From Candidatus Gastranaerophilales bacterium (GTDB taxonomy: Bacteria; Cyanobacteriota; Vampirovibrionia; Gastranaerophilales; Gastranaerophilaceae), in the NCBI GenBank assembly GCA_944323625.1, contig CALUTD010000022.1, positions 1 through 33,672 of the forward strand: a stretch of DNA of 33,672 nucleotides, read 5' to 3'. The notes under the pieces were generated by a model that saw only the letters and a list, made by a program, of their open reading frames with translations, had not been told where the DNA came from and ran no database searches. The position numbers and the translations under genes were made by a program. Shown here piece by piece: positions 16,801 through 23,824 of this stretch. Each line of letters begins with the position of its first letter. Positions within the stretch are counted from its first letter, which is position 1.

Positions 16801-17130
16801 ATACACTTCCTGCTCTTTAATTTCACCTGTATCACGGTTTACTAAACGAGCCATTACTCTTAACTGTTTTGCATAAGTAGCATCATGTATTCTTGCTTCT
16901 TCCAATGAATACTTTGGATTGTCAAAAGTATAGTTCGGAAGAAAATGTAATTCCAAACGGCCTGTATAGTCTTTTATCGGAGAATATGAAAGGAATTCTT
17001 CCTTTAAACCCTCTTTTAAAAACCATTCAAACGACTTTTTCTGAATCTCGATTAAATCCGGTAAGTCATCCAATCTTGTTTTGGGCATGCCCATCGGAGT
17101 TATTCTTTCAGAATATTCTTTCTTTAACAT
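13816..17130 (-). CDS. rpoB: RNA polymerase beta subunit
   Basis: 1104 residues, typical of cyanobacterial RpoB. The rifampicin region reads [20 protein letters not shown] followed by [13 protein letters not shown] near residues 370-400; the key Asp, His and Ser of the drug pocket are in the sensitive state, with Val where E. coli has Asn518. Also visible are [26 protein letters not shown] and the C-terminal [27 protein letters not shown] at 17130 follows AGAGGTGA. It opens the rpoB-rpoC1-rpoC2 operon; the ribosomal protein genes rplJ-rplL, which often precede rpoB in other bacteria, are absent, and a divergent protease gene lies upstream. Confidence 0.97.
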   Translation of the reverse strand: MLKKEYSERITPMGMPKTRLDDLPDLIEIQKKSFEWFLKEGLKEEFLSYSPIKDYTGRLELHFLPNYTFDNPKYSLEEARIHDATYAKQLRVMARLVNRDTGEIKEQEVYIGDIPTMTNKGTFIVNGAERVVVSQIVRSPGIYFKREISPTGKRLFNATLIPNRGAWLKIETDANDVIYVKIDKNRKILATTLLKALGITVSEMETLFTHFEFLKKTLEKDTAETTDDALIEVYKKLRPGDPASAAGGRSIIESRFFDDKKYDIGRVGRYKLNKKLNLNIAETQRTLTIQDLVAAVEYLINLTYDEGSCDDIDHLGNRRIRSVGELLQNQFRVGLSRIERIVKERMTLQNSETLTPLNLLNTKPLIASLKEFFGSSQLSQFMDQVNPLAELTHKRRISALGPGGLVRERAGFAVRDIHPSHYGRICPIETPEGPNAGLIGSLATHARVNEYGFIETPYFVVKDGVVTNEVHYMSADEEENFRVAPSDVTLNEDRSIKSQYVPIRYKSEFTMGESKRVDYMGVSPIQVISVATSVIPFIEHDDANRALMGSNMQRQAVPLLITDRPVVATGLEKRAAKDSCMVVVSDVDGTVVKVVGEEIWIKDNAGKLHKYQLMKYVRSNQDTCINQKPIVKEGEQVKAGDVIADGASTHFGELSLGKNVLVAYMPWEGYNFEDAILLSERCVYDDVFTSLHIEKLEIEARQTKLGPEEITREVPNVSEDALRHLDERGIVRIGARVYADDILVGKVTPKGESEHPPEEKLLRAIFAEKARDVKDNSLRVPHGEGGRVVDVKVFDREKGDELLPGANTLIKVYIAQKRKVSVGDKLAGRHGNKGIVSRILPKEDMPFLPDGTPVDIVLNPLGVPSRMNVGQTYECLLGLASYLTGDYYEAPSFDEMYGENKSEISTKYELLRGIKESGCDWVREDGKVTLYDGRTGEPFDRPVSVGITYFLKLVHLVDDKIHARSTGPYSLVTQQPLGGKAQFGGQRFGEMEVWALEAYGAAYTLQEMLTIKSDDVNGRSRAYEAIVKGDNIPRPGIPESFKVLVRELQSIGLNISVAKKSGEEVDLMSDTDDLRKAAPKRILSDIDSELLNINFLETPSAFKE

Positions 17131-17221
17131 TCATTCACCTCTCATTATGTGGTGTACTACAACTAACTATATAAAATTTATTATTAATTTTTGACATTCA
17201 GGCATTATCGGCCATTATAAA

Positions 17222-17249
17222 ATAATACTTGCTAAAACATGCCAGTCAA
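17222..17249 (-). promoter_or_regulatory. promoter of the rpoB operon
   Basis: On the minus strand TTGACT (17249-17244), a 16-base spacer and TATTAT (17227-17222). Transcription would start near 17215, giving a leader of about 85 bases before rpoB. Confidence 0.5.
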
Positions 17250-17288
17250 GAAAAATACCCCTTTTTTAAATATTTTATTAAACAATTG

Positions 17289-17319
17289 TTAACATTATAC
17301 TTTTGTATAAGAGTATAAT
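17289..17319 (+). promoter_or_regulatory. possible promoter of the S8 protease gene
   Basis: TTAACA (17289-17294), a 19-base spacer and a perfect TATAAT (17314-17319) on the plus strand. The spacer is long, so this is tentative. The 303-base divergent region contains no ORF that I would support. Confidence 0.3.
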
Positions 17320-17433
17320 ACCTCGAATTCCCCTTAAATATTGATATATACTGTCAAGTCCTACACTAAAAAAACTTTTTAACCCATCTGTTATTTCAGG
17401 CAATTATTTTTGCTTTTATGTTTTATATGATAT

Positions 17434-18462
17434 ATGAAGGTTAATAACAGCAGCGTAAATATAGCAAATAAAATTGTAAAAAAAGGCATTGACTGTGCAA
17501 AGTCAGCACCAGGAAAGCTAAGTACACTTGCTGATGATACCGTATCTTTTACACGTAAAACCGTATCAAAAGCATTAACCAAATTATCAAAAATTGTGGA
17601 TTTTTGTCCTAAAAACAGAGAATATAAAATTGTTTCACTCCCAAAAGGGCTGGATATTGTTGATGGGAAATTAGACGGCAAAGCAACTGTTCCTACTATG
17701 GCAATAATTGATGTTTTCAGTAGTTTCGGAGATTATAAAATCGGGAAAAAAGTGAAGATTCCGCATGGCAAAATTGTTTCAAAATTCGCAACAGCCGGTC
17801 TTGATGATAAAGTCGGAGTTTTGGCATTTGATACGACACCTAGAGGAAAAAGTGAATGGCAGGCTATGCAGGATGCTTTGGAAGATCTTGTAGAAATTGT
17901 AAAAAAAGGATCTGATGTCAAAGCTTTAAACTTATCTGTCGGTGTTAATGCCGACTATGAAAAAATTTCTAACACAGTTGGAGATATAGTTAATAAAAAT
18001 AATGTTGAACAATTTAAAACAAAAATTTTAGAGAAATTAAAAAAATCAAAGATCCCGAAAGATCAAAATACAGTAGGAATGATAAATGCAATAAATGAAC
18101 TTGTTGACAATGGAGTACAAGTTTTCTCGGCTTCTGGAAACAACAATGGAATAGGCATTGATTTACTTTCCTTATCAAATGCACAGCATATTGTAAAAGC
18201 AAATGATTACAGCAATGCAACTCAAGCATTCTCTAATGCAGCTGCAAAAGGTATACATAATTTTGAGATGATTTATGATAAAGCAGGGAACCTGACAGGA
18301 TTAACAAACGGCACAATCAGTTTTGATGCAAGTGACATACCTAATATGCCAAAACCAAGTAAACTGCTGGGGAAAATTTTTCAAGAAAAAAATGCAACCA
18401 TTAAAGGAACATCTTTTTCATGTCCATCTGCACTAAATGAATATTTAAAACAAATTCTTTGA
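17434..18462 (+). CDS. compact subtilisin-like serine protease (S8 family)
   Basis: 342 residues. The catalytic triad can be placed: Asp93 (MAIIDVF), His111 (IPHGKIVSKFA) and Ser327 (KGTSFSCPSA), with the oxyanion Asn at about 237 (SASGNNN). The order and spacing Asp-His-Asn-Ser fit peptidase family S8. There is no signal peptide and no clear propeptide, so it acts in the cytosol or leaves by a route not visible here. The ATG is the first after an in-frame TGA, but no Shine-Dalgarno is seen. Its stop codon directly abuts the stop codon of the convergent large surface protein gene; whether it cleaves that protein is speculation. The domain between 240 and 320 is short for the family. Confidence 0.82.
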   Translation: MKVNNSSVNIANKIVKKGIDCAKSAPGKLSTLADDTVSFTRKTVSKALTKLSKIVDFCPKNREYKIVSLPKGLDIVDGKLDGKATVPTMAIIDVFSSFGDYKIGKKVKIPHGKIVSKFATAGLDDKVGVLAFDTTPRGKSEWQAMQDALEDLVEIVKKGSDVKALNLSVGVNADYEKISNTVGDIVNKNNVEQFKTKILEKLKKSKIPKDQNTVGMINAINELVDNGVQVFSASGNNNGIGIDLLSLSNAQHIVKANDYSNATQAFSNAAAKGIHNFEMIYDKAGNLTGLTNGTISFDASDIPNMPKPSKLLGKIFQEKNATIKGTSFSCPSALNEYLKQIL

Positions 18463-21400
18463 TTACTTAAATGCATTTTTGGCAATTTCTTTAAATTCTG
18501 TTTCCATTATGGTATCAAAATCAACTTCTTCACCTTGAAGTATTTTTGCTATTGTTCTTGAAGCCGTTTTACCCGTTGCATTTGCAAGTTTATCAGGAGT
18601 ATAGACCAAAGTTTTTATTACCGATGAATATACTGTATTAATTTCCCCTTGGATTGCCTGAGAAGAATTTTTATGTACAGCATCTCTTAGTTTTTTGCCG
18701 ACAGTAACATTAACAGACTCAAACAACGATAATAATACACCTGTAATAGCACCGTTTATAGTACCGTCGTTTACTGCATTTATCAATCCATCTTTAAAAT
18801 TATTTATTTCGTCCTCAGTAATTTCTTCTCCTTTTAATAATTTTTTAACAAAATCATAGTTTTTCATAAGAAAATTAGTCGTATTCTGTATAACTCCGGC
18901 AGTTACACCTTTAACTCCAATTAATTCAACATACTTGGGAATCAGATTTTTAAGTGTTTCACTGCTCAAATTTTGTGTTGCATTACTAATTAAAGAATTA
19001 AGCGAACAGTCTGTTCCCGGCAATGTTAAGTTCATCATTTGTCTCGAACCGCCCTGGAATGCAGCTGAGATAAATCCTGATGTCATATTCGCAATTATTT
19101 CCCCACCCGACTGTTTTTGCGTACCTTGTGCGTCCGAATTGAGAATACCTGAAATCATTTCAACACCCGCACCTACAAAACCGCAAATCACAATACCGCC
19201 ACCTGTTGCAGAAGTAAGTGCCACTAAAGCAGTTCTTGCGAGATCAATTATAAATTCTCTATGTTCAACTACAGTATCGGCATAGTCATCAACCGCCTTA
19301 CCAATAGTTGAATTATTTGCTGCTTCTGCGTATGAAGCTTTTAGTAATATCCTTAAATGATCGTAATCTATTCTTGGAGTTTTACAAATTTCTGAAACAG
19401 ATGCTATATATGTAGGATCCCAGTACATTTCATCATCATAAAGATATTCATATACAGATTTTTGATAATCATAAACATAAGCCTCTTCAATATTTATGCC
19501 TTGTTCATTCGCCTCTGCGAGTAATTGTTCCTCTGTCATCTTATCAACACTACTGGAAAACAGTTGATTAACAAGTAGCTTATCAAACGTTTCTTGAGAA
19601 AAATCATCACCGGTCAGAGCTTTAAATGAAGAAATAAAGTCTTTACCTTCTAAAGTAGAAAGGTTTTTAACTTCTTCTTCATATAATTCAAACATTTGAC
19701 GAACTTCATCTTCACTTGTTCCAAAACCAAAAACATTACAATATGAAACAATTTTGTCAAAACTACCCATATTCTCTTTATACAGTTCGTATTGTTTTTT
19801 AAGGTCATTCATTTGATATAACAAAATTTCGCCATATGTTTCAGGAATCATGGTGTTATAATCAAAACCATCTCTAATTGCAAAATTTTCTTTAACGGTC
19901 TCGGAACCCATTTCGTTATAGTACTTTTCAGCACTTTCTATTTTCATAATTTCAGAACTGAAAGGATTATAAGAACCATTCGGATATAACGTTAAATTGA
20001 TTTTTTCATAAATTTCTTTAATTTTATTTACATTGCCGCTATCTACAGCTTCATTCAGTTCTTTTTGCAAGTCATCTTTGTTTTCCTCAAAAATATTACC
20101 TTCTGCCATTAAAGAAAGTTTTGCTTCCAGTTCTAATTTTATAGAATTTATCATATCTTCACCCAATGCTATAACTTGACCTTCAACAACGGTGAGATTT
20201 GATTTCATAAGTGTATATAATTCATCCGTATTGATTGCTATACCGCCAGTTGCAAGGGCATCTTGTACCGTTTCAGCATCTTGAATATTTTTATTATCCG
20301 GATGATTTTGTTTTAAGACTGTTAATAAGTCAGTGTTTGTTCTTTTTTCAAGAGTAGTATTGCCATTTGCATCTTTTTCTACGACATGTTCTTGCATAAA
20401 AGTACTAACATTAGGATTATTTGTATCTTCATACAGTAAGTTTACCAATTTTTCTTCGATAGAACCATCGGAAGCTGTAGCTCGCAAGTATTCTTGCGTA
20501 ACATTTCCGTTAGTGTCTAATTTTTGCGAAACGTTTAAAGTTTCATTTCCATCTTTATCATAAGTAATAGAAATTTGTTCTCTAAGAACTCCATTTTCAT
20601 CATAAACATTAGTTATAGAAGTACTACCGATTAAATTTCCTTCCATATCATAATTTTGTGCCACGGACGTTAAAAGATTGCCGTCAGCATTATATTGTTC
20701 TTCTGCCTGTGAATATCCGATTTCATTTCCATCTTCATCATAATTACTAACCTGTTGCGATGCGGGTTCTCCTTGTTCGGTATTGTATTTATTTCCGTAA
20801 TTTATTTTGTCTGAAAAAAAGCCTTCTTTTATATTTATTCTATCATCATCAGTTTCATGTAAATTACCTGTAATAATAGAATTAGAAATTGTAACATCAT
20901 CCGCACCCGAACCTGTATGAATATCATTAACTTTTGAATTCTTTACGTAAATTTTATCGGCACCACCATCTTGAAAAGTATAATCAGTCGAATACAAAGA
21001 CTCTACATTCGAATTATATACAAATATATTATCATTGCCATGACCGCCATATAACTGTCCAATATTGGATGAATCAATGCTTTGTATTGTATCATCTCCC
21101 GACCCGCTGTTAAGATATTCAACCGTAGAATCAGAAACGATTATTTCATCATTACTTTCATTCCCTAAAAAAATATTATTCACGGTTGAACCATCACGAA
21201 TTTCTATATTATTATTACCTCCTGAATTATCCACAATTTCGTCTACGGTTGAGTTTTTAATAAAGATATTATCACTGCCCGTATCTAAAACAATGCTTTC
21301 TACGGAACTATCAATTATATTAACTGAAGAAGCCCCACCCTTTGGACAAATTTTTGCATCTTGTGCCCCAATTATAACTATTTCACCTGTATTTTTATTT

Positions 21401-22335
21401 TGTTTTACTTGTGCACCATCATTTGATACTTCTATAGTACTACCATCACCGGTTTTATATGTTTTATCTTTAGTTGCTTCTACAGATTCCCACTCTTCCG
21501 ATTCATATTTCTTTTTTTCCAGTTCATCTAAATCATAAACTTTACTGCTTTCTTCTTCAGCATATTCATTCATAATTGTATGAACAATTTTTGGGCTTTC
21601 ATCACTGTTAGGATTTGCTATTACCTTTATACTTTCTTTAGTTCCGTCTTCATTTTCTTTAAAAAAGTTATACTCAGCATCACCATCACTGTTTCTTGAT
21701 ACGATTTGCACTTTATAATCACTGTTTTCATTGTATAATCCGGCATCTTTTAAACACTTAATTTGTTCTTCTTTATCTAAAACCTGATAATCTTTGTATT
21801 TTTCTTCATCATATTCTTCATAGTTTACTTCATTGGTTACTTCTTTGTTTACTTCATCAGATTCTTCATCATTTTTTTCTTCTTCTTTTTGATTCTGAAC
21901 CTGCTGTTCTAACAATGCATATTCCATTGCAAAATTCCACGGCGCCTGATTCTTGTTTGATACAATATTTTGAATTTGTGAATCTACATTAGAAATTTTC
22001 CCCTGAATTTCCTGAACTTTACCTTGAGCATCTGTTAATTGAGTTTGAGCATTATTTAGTTCATTTTGTGCTGCATTTACCTCAGCCTCTGCTGCACTAA
22101 CTTTTGCCTGCGCTGCTGAAACTGCGGCATCTCTTGCAGAGGTGTCTTCTGTTTGTGTGCCGTCTTCATTTACTATTATTTCTGCAGGTATAGCCTGAGC
22201 AGCAGATAATTCATACTGTGCAGCCGATAATGAACTTTGTGCAGTTGCTAATGAACTCTGTGCTGTAGATACAGCACCTTGAGCAGACGATACAGCACTT
22301 TCAGCCGTACTTAACTCAGACTCTAATGTACTCAT
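18463..22335 (-). CDS. large repetitive surface/secreted protein (frame currently broken upstream)
   Basis: 1290 residues from the first in-frame ATG, but that ATG touches its GGGGAG and is probably internal; the likely true start is 22501, out of frame because of a ten-G run. Architecture: residues 1-125 Ala/Gln/Ser-rich coiled coil with 7-residue repeats (AVSTAQSSLATAQSSL); about 150-330 acidic; about 335-490 seven to eight repeats of roughly 20 residues with RTX-like GSGDDTI and GGHGNDNIF turns, suggesting a calcium-binding beta roll or beta helix; about 530-615 YDxxGN repeats; then a helical part with a Gly-rich hydrophobic stretch (SATGGGIVICGFVGAG) near the C-terminus. No classical signal peptide. 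It may be a type I-secreted adhesin or a polymorphic toxin carrier. No family is recognised over the full length. Confidence 0.75.
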   Translation of the reverse strand: MSTLESELSTAESAVSSAQGAVSTAQSSLATAQSSLSAAQYELSAAQAIPAEIIVNEDGTQTEDTSARDAAVSAAQAKVSAAEAEVNAAQNELNNAQTQLTDAQGKVQEIQGKISNVDSQIQNIVSNKNQAPWNFAMEYALLEQQVQNQKEEEKNDEESDEVNKEVTNEVNYEEYDEEKYKDYQVLDKEEQIKCLKDAGLYNENSDYKVQIVSRNSDGDAEYNFFKENEDGTKESIKVIANPNSDESPKIVHTIMNEYAEEESSKVYDLDELEKKKYESEEWESVEATKDKTYKTGDGSTIEVSNDGAQVKQNKNTGEIVIIGAQDAKICPKGGASSVNIIDSSVESIVLDTGSDNIFIKNSTVDEIVDNSGGNNNIEIRDGSTVNNIFLGNESNDEIIVSDSTVEYLNSGSGDDTIQSIDSSNIGQLYGGHGNDNIFVYNSNVESLYSTDYTFQDGGADKIYVKNSKVNDIHTGSGADDVTISNSIITGNLHETDDDRINIKEGFFSDKINYGNKYNTEQGEPASQQVSNYDEDGNEIGYSQAEEQYNADGNLLTSVAQNYDMEGNLIGSTSITNVYDENGVLREQISITYDKDGNETLNVSQKLDTNGNVTQEYLRATASDGSIEEKLVNLLYEDTNNPNVSTFMQEHVVEKDANGNTTLEKRTNTDLLTVLKQNHPDNKNIQDAETVQDALATGGIAINTDELYTLMKSNLTVVEGQVIALGEDMINSIKLELEAKLSLMAEGNIFEENKDDLQKELNEAVDSGNVNKIKEIYEKINLTLYPNGSYNPFSSEIMKIESAEKYYNEMGSETVKENFAIRDGFDYNTMIPETYGEILLYQMNDLKKQYELYKENMGSFDKIVSYCNVFGFGTSEDEVRQMFELYEEEVKNLSTLEGKDFISSFKALTGDDFSQETFDKLLVNQLFSSSVDKMTEEQLLAEANEQGINIEEAYVYDYQKSVYEYLYDDEMYWDPTYIASVSEICKTPRIDYDHLRILLKASYAEAANNSTIGKAVDDYADTVVEHREFIIDLARTALVALTSATGGGIVICGFVGAGVEMISGILNSDAQGTQKQSGGEIIANMTSGFISAAFQGGSRQMMNLTLPGTDCSLNSLISNATQNLSSETLKNLIPKYVELIGVKGVTAGVIQNTTNFLMKNYDFVKKLLKGEEITEDEINNFKDGLINAVNDGTINGAITGVLLSLFESVNVTVGKKLRDAVHKNSSQAIQGEINTVYSSVIKTLVYTPDKLANATGKTASRTIAKILQGEEVDFDTIMETEFKEIAKNAFK

Positions 22336-22501
22336 CTCCCCTTGTAAACGATTAAACTCTTCATCAGAAGTTTGAAACCCTGATTCAAATATACTTTTTC
22401 CCTGTGAAACAGAGCTTGATCCGGCAGAAGTCGAATTTATAGAAGGAAATTCCCCCCCCCCAATTCGTAAATATGCTATTTGAACCGATATTAAAATTCA
22501 T
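22336..22501 (-). other. out-of-phase 5' coding segment of the large surface protein
   Basis: On the minus strand AAAGGAG (22521-22515) precedes ATG at 22501-22499. Translation reads MNFNIGSNSIFTNWGGG and, with ten G, runs out of frame to TGA at 22387-22385. With nine G the same ATG reads EFPSINSTSAGSSSVSQGK and on into the large ORF without a stop. The distance of 166 bases to the internal ATG is one more than a multiple of three. The segment is therefore best read as the phase-variable start of the gene, in the OFF phase here. Confidence 0.7.
22452..22461 (-). repeat. G10 homopolymer in the start of the large surface protein gene
   Basis: Ten C on the plus strand (ten G in the coding strand). 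It lacks the CGCTAC flank of the pilin-leader tracts (flank ACGAATT), so it arose separately but has a similar length. It determines whether the downstream 1290-codon frame is joined to the ribosome site. Confidence 0.85.
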
Positions 22502-22626
22502 ACCTTAACAATAACTCCTTTCTTGTTATTATATTTATCGACTGAAAATTTAACATCTTTAACAAAATATAAATTTATATTAAGAAAAGTTAAAATAAAA
22601 ATAATAATTTACTCTAATTCCAAAAC

Positions 22627-23304
22627 TTATATTGCACAATCCCAATTGTTATTTGTAGTTCCGTTATCACAGTTCTCACCGCCATTATCTATTCCACCCG
22701 GTACAATTCCTTTATTTGTAAGTGCAAATGCAAAAATATCTTTACCTAGAGTATTTGGTGCTTTCGTTCCGTTTACATCAATAAAAAAACCCAGTGTAGC
22801 ATCTGTTTTAATTTTATTTTCTGTAATACCAATCATGTCTGTTGTATCTGAACCCCAAATATCAAGAATTACGGCAGTTCCATCATTTAATATAAAACTA
22901 TATGCTTCACTGCCCCCTGTCCATTTACCTTCATTTGTAAACCAGTGTGCATATTCTCTGTTTTTTGCATAAGTTTTTTCTGCCCAACATTCATCCCTTT
23001 TGGCACCCGAACCGGATATTTTGGATATTTGCAAATAACCTGAAATTCTGTCAAATACATCTTTTGTCATTTCCAAAACATTATTTTCAAGTTCCCAATC
23101 ACGAAAATCATCATAATTATACCCGTATGCCAAATTAAATGCGTTTGAAAGTGTTGTATAATTTTTTCTTAATGCGGCTTTATATTGCTCTTGATTTATA
23201 TTTGCCATAACTACAGGTACTGTTATTGCGGTAATTATCCCAATTACAACTAAAGTTATTAAAACTTCTGACAGTGTAAATGATTTTTTCCCGCAGCTAT
23301 ACAT
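22627..23304 (-). CDS. type IV pilin-like prepilin
   Basis: 225 residues. The N-terminus MYSCGKKSFTLSEVLITL is a prepilin signal with Ser at -1, Phe +1 and Glu +5, followed by a hydrophobic helix (VVIGIITAITVPVVMA). The C-terminal domain contains IDVNGTKAPNTLGKDIFAF, the motif shared with the pilin cluster at 3175-5645, but the tail differs (ENCDNGTTNNNWDCAI) and there is no G-tract leader. AAGGAG lies ten bases before the ATG. It is divergent from the XRE regulator gene. Likely an inner-membrane pilin or pseudopilin. Confidence 0.82.
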   Translation of the reverse strand: MYSCGKKSFTLSEVLITLVVIGIITAITVPVVMANINQEQYKAALRKNYTTLSNAFNLAYGYNYDDFRDWELENNVLEMTKDVFDRISGYLQISKISGSGAKRDECWAEKTYAKNREYAHWFTNEGKWTGGSEAYSFILNDGTAVILDIWGSDTTDMIGITENKIKTDATLGFFIDVNGTKAPNTLGKDIFAFALTNKGIVPGGIDNGGENCDNGTTNNNWDCAI

Positions 23305-23375
23305 TTTTCTTTTTCTCCTTCATATCATTTTTATTCATAATTAATTAATAATTATCATTCTAATTGCTATTTTTG

Positions 23376-23410
23376 TCAATAAAATTGATACTTTAATAAA
23401 AAATATCAAT
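23376..23410. promoter_or_regulatory. inverted repeats between prepilin and XRE regulator
   Basis: TCAAT-AAA-ATTGA at 23376-23388 and ATTGATA (23384-23390) with TATCAAT (23404-23410), 13 bases apart. They lie in the 160-base divergent region and would suit an XRE-type dimer as operator. AT-rich composition weakens the case. Confidence 0.35.
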
Positions 23411-23464
23411 AAAAGTGCCTTAATTTTTTGTAATAAAAAATTATTATTAGAATAAGAGGTAATA

Positions 23465-23779
23465 ATGGAAACAAAAGAATTATTAGGCTTAAAAATTAAG
23501 GAACTCAGAAAAAAGAATCATTTCACGCAAGAACAACTGGCAGAAATGTTAAATTTGGATTTCGGATATATAAGTAAACTTGAAGTAGGACGTAATTTTC
23601 CTGCTCTCGGAACTTTAGAAAAAATTGCAAAAGCTCTTAAAGTCGAAATATATGAACTTTTTCAATTTACAAATGAAAAATCCTCAGATTTTAAACAAGA
23701 AATTATTGATATTTATGATAAATTAAACAAAGAAAAACAATATACACTCTATAGAGTTGCAAAAGATTTATTAGATTAA
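23465..23779 (+). CDS. XRE-family helix-turn-helix regulator
   Basis: 104 residues. Residues 8-62 form a Cro/C1-type helix-turn-helix (LGLKIKELRKKNHFTQEQLA; LDFGYISKLEVGRNFPALGT; LEKIAKALKVEIYELF). The remaining 40 residues are helical and may serve dimerisation. AGAGG lies five bases before the ATG. It is divergently arranged with a prepilin gene and is followed at once by a strong terminator, so it is a single-gene transcript. A cytosolic DNA-binding repressor is likely; the target may be the shared intergenic region. Confidence 0.9.
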   Translation: METKELLGLKIKELRKKNHFTQEQLAEMLNLDFGYISKLEVGRNFPALGTLEKIAKALKVEIYELFQFTNEKSSDFKQEIIDIYDKLNKEKQYTLYRVAKDLLD

Positions 23780-23780
23780 A

Positions 23781-23806
23781 AAACGCCGGAGTTAACTCCG
23801 GCGTTT
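23781..23806. terminator. bidirectional intrinsic terminator
   Basis: Arms AAACGCCGGAG and CTCCGGCGTTT enclose TTAA. T-rich sequence follows on both strands. It separates the convergent XRE gene and the nucleotidyltransferase gene. Confidence 0.9.
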
Positions 23807-23824
23807 AATTATTTTTAAATCATT

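Noticed and set aside
21065-21538. 157-codon plus-strand ORF inside the large surface protein gene
   Set aside because: Low-complexity Ser/Leu-rich shadow of the acidic repeats on the other strand.
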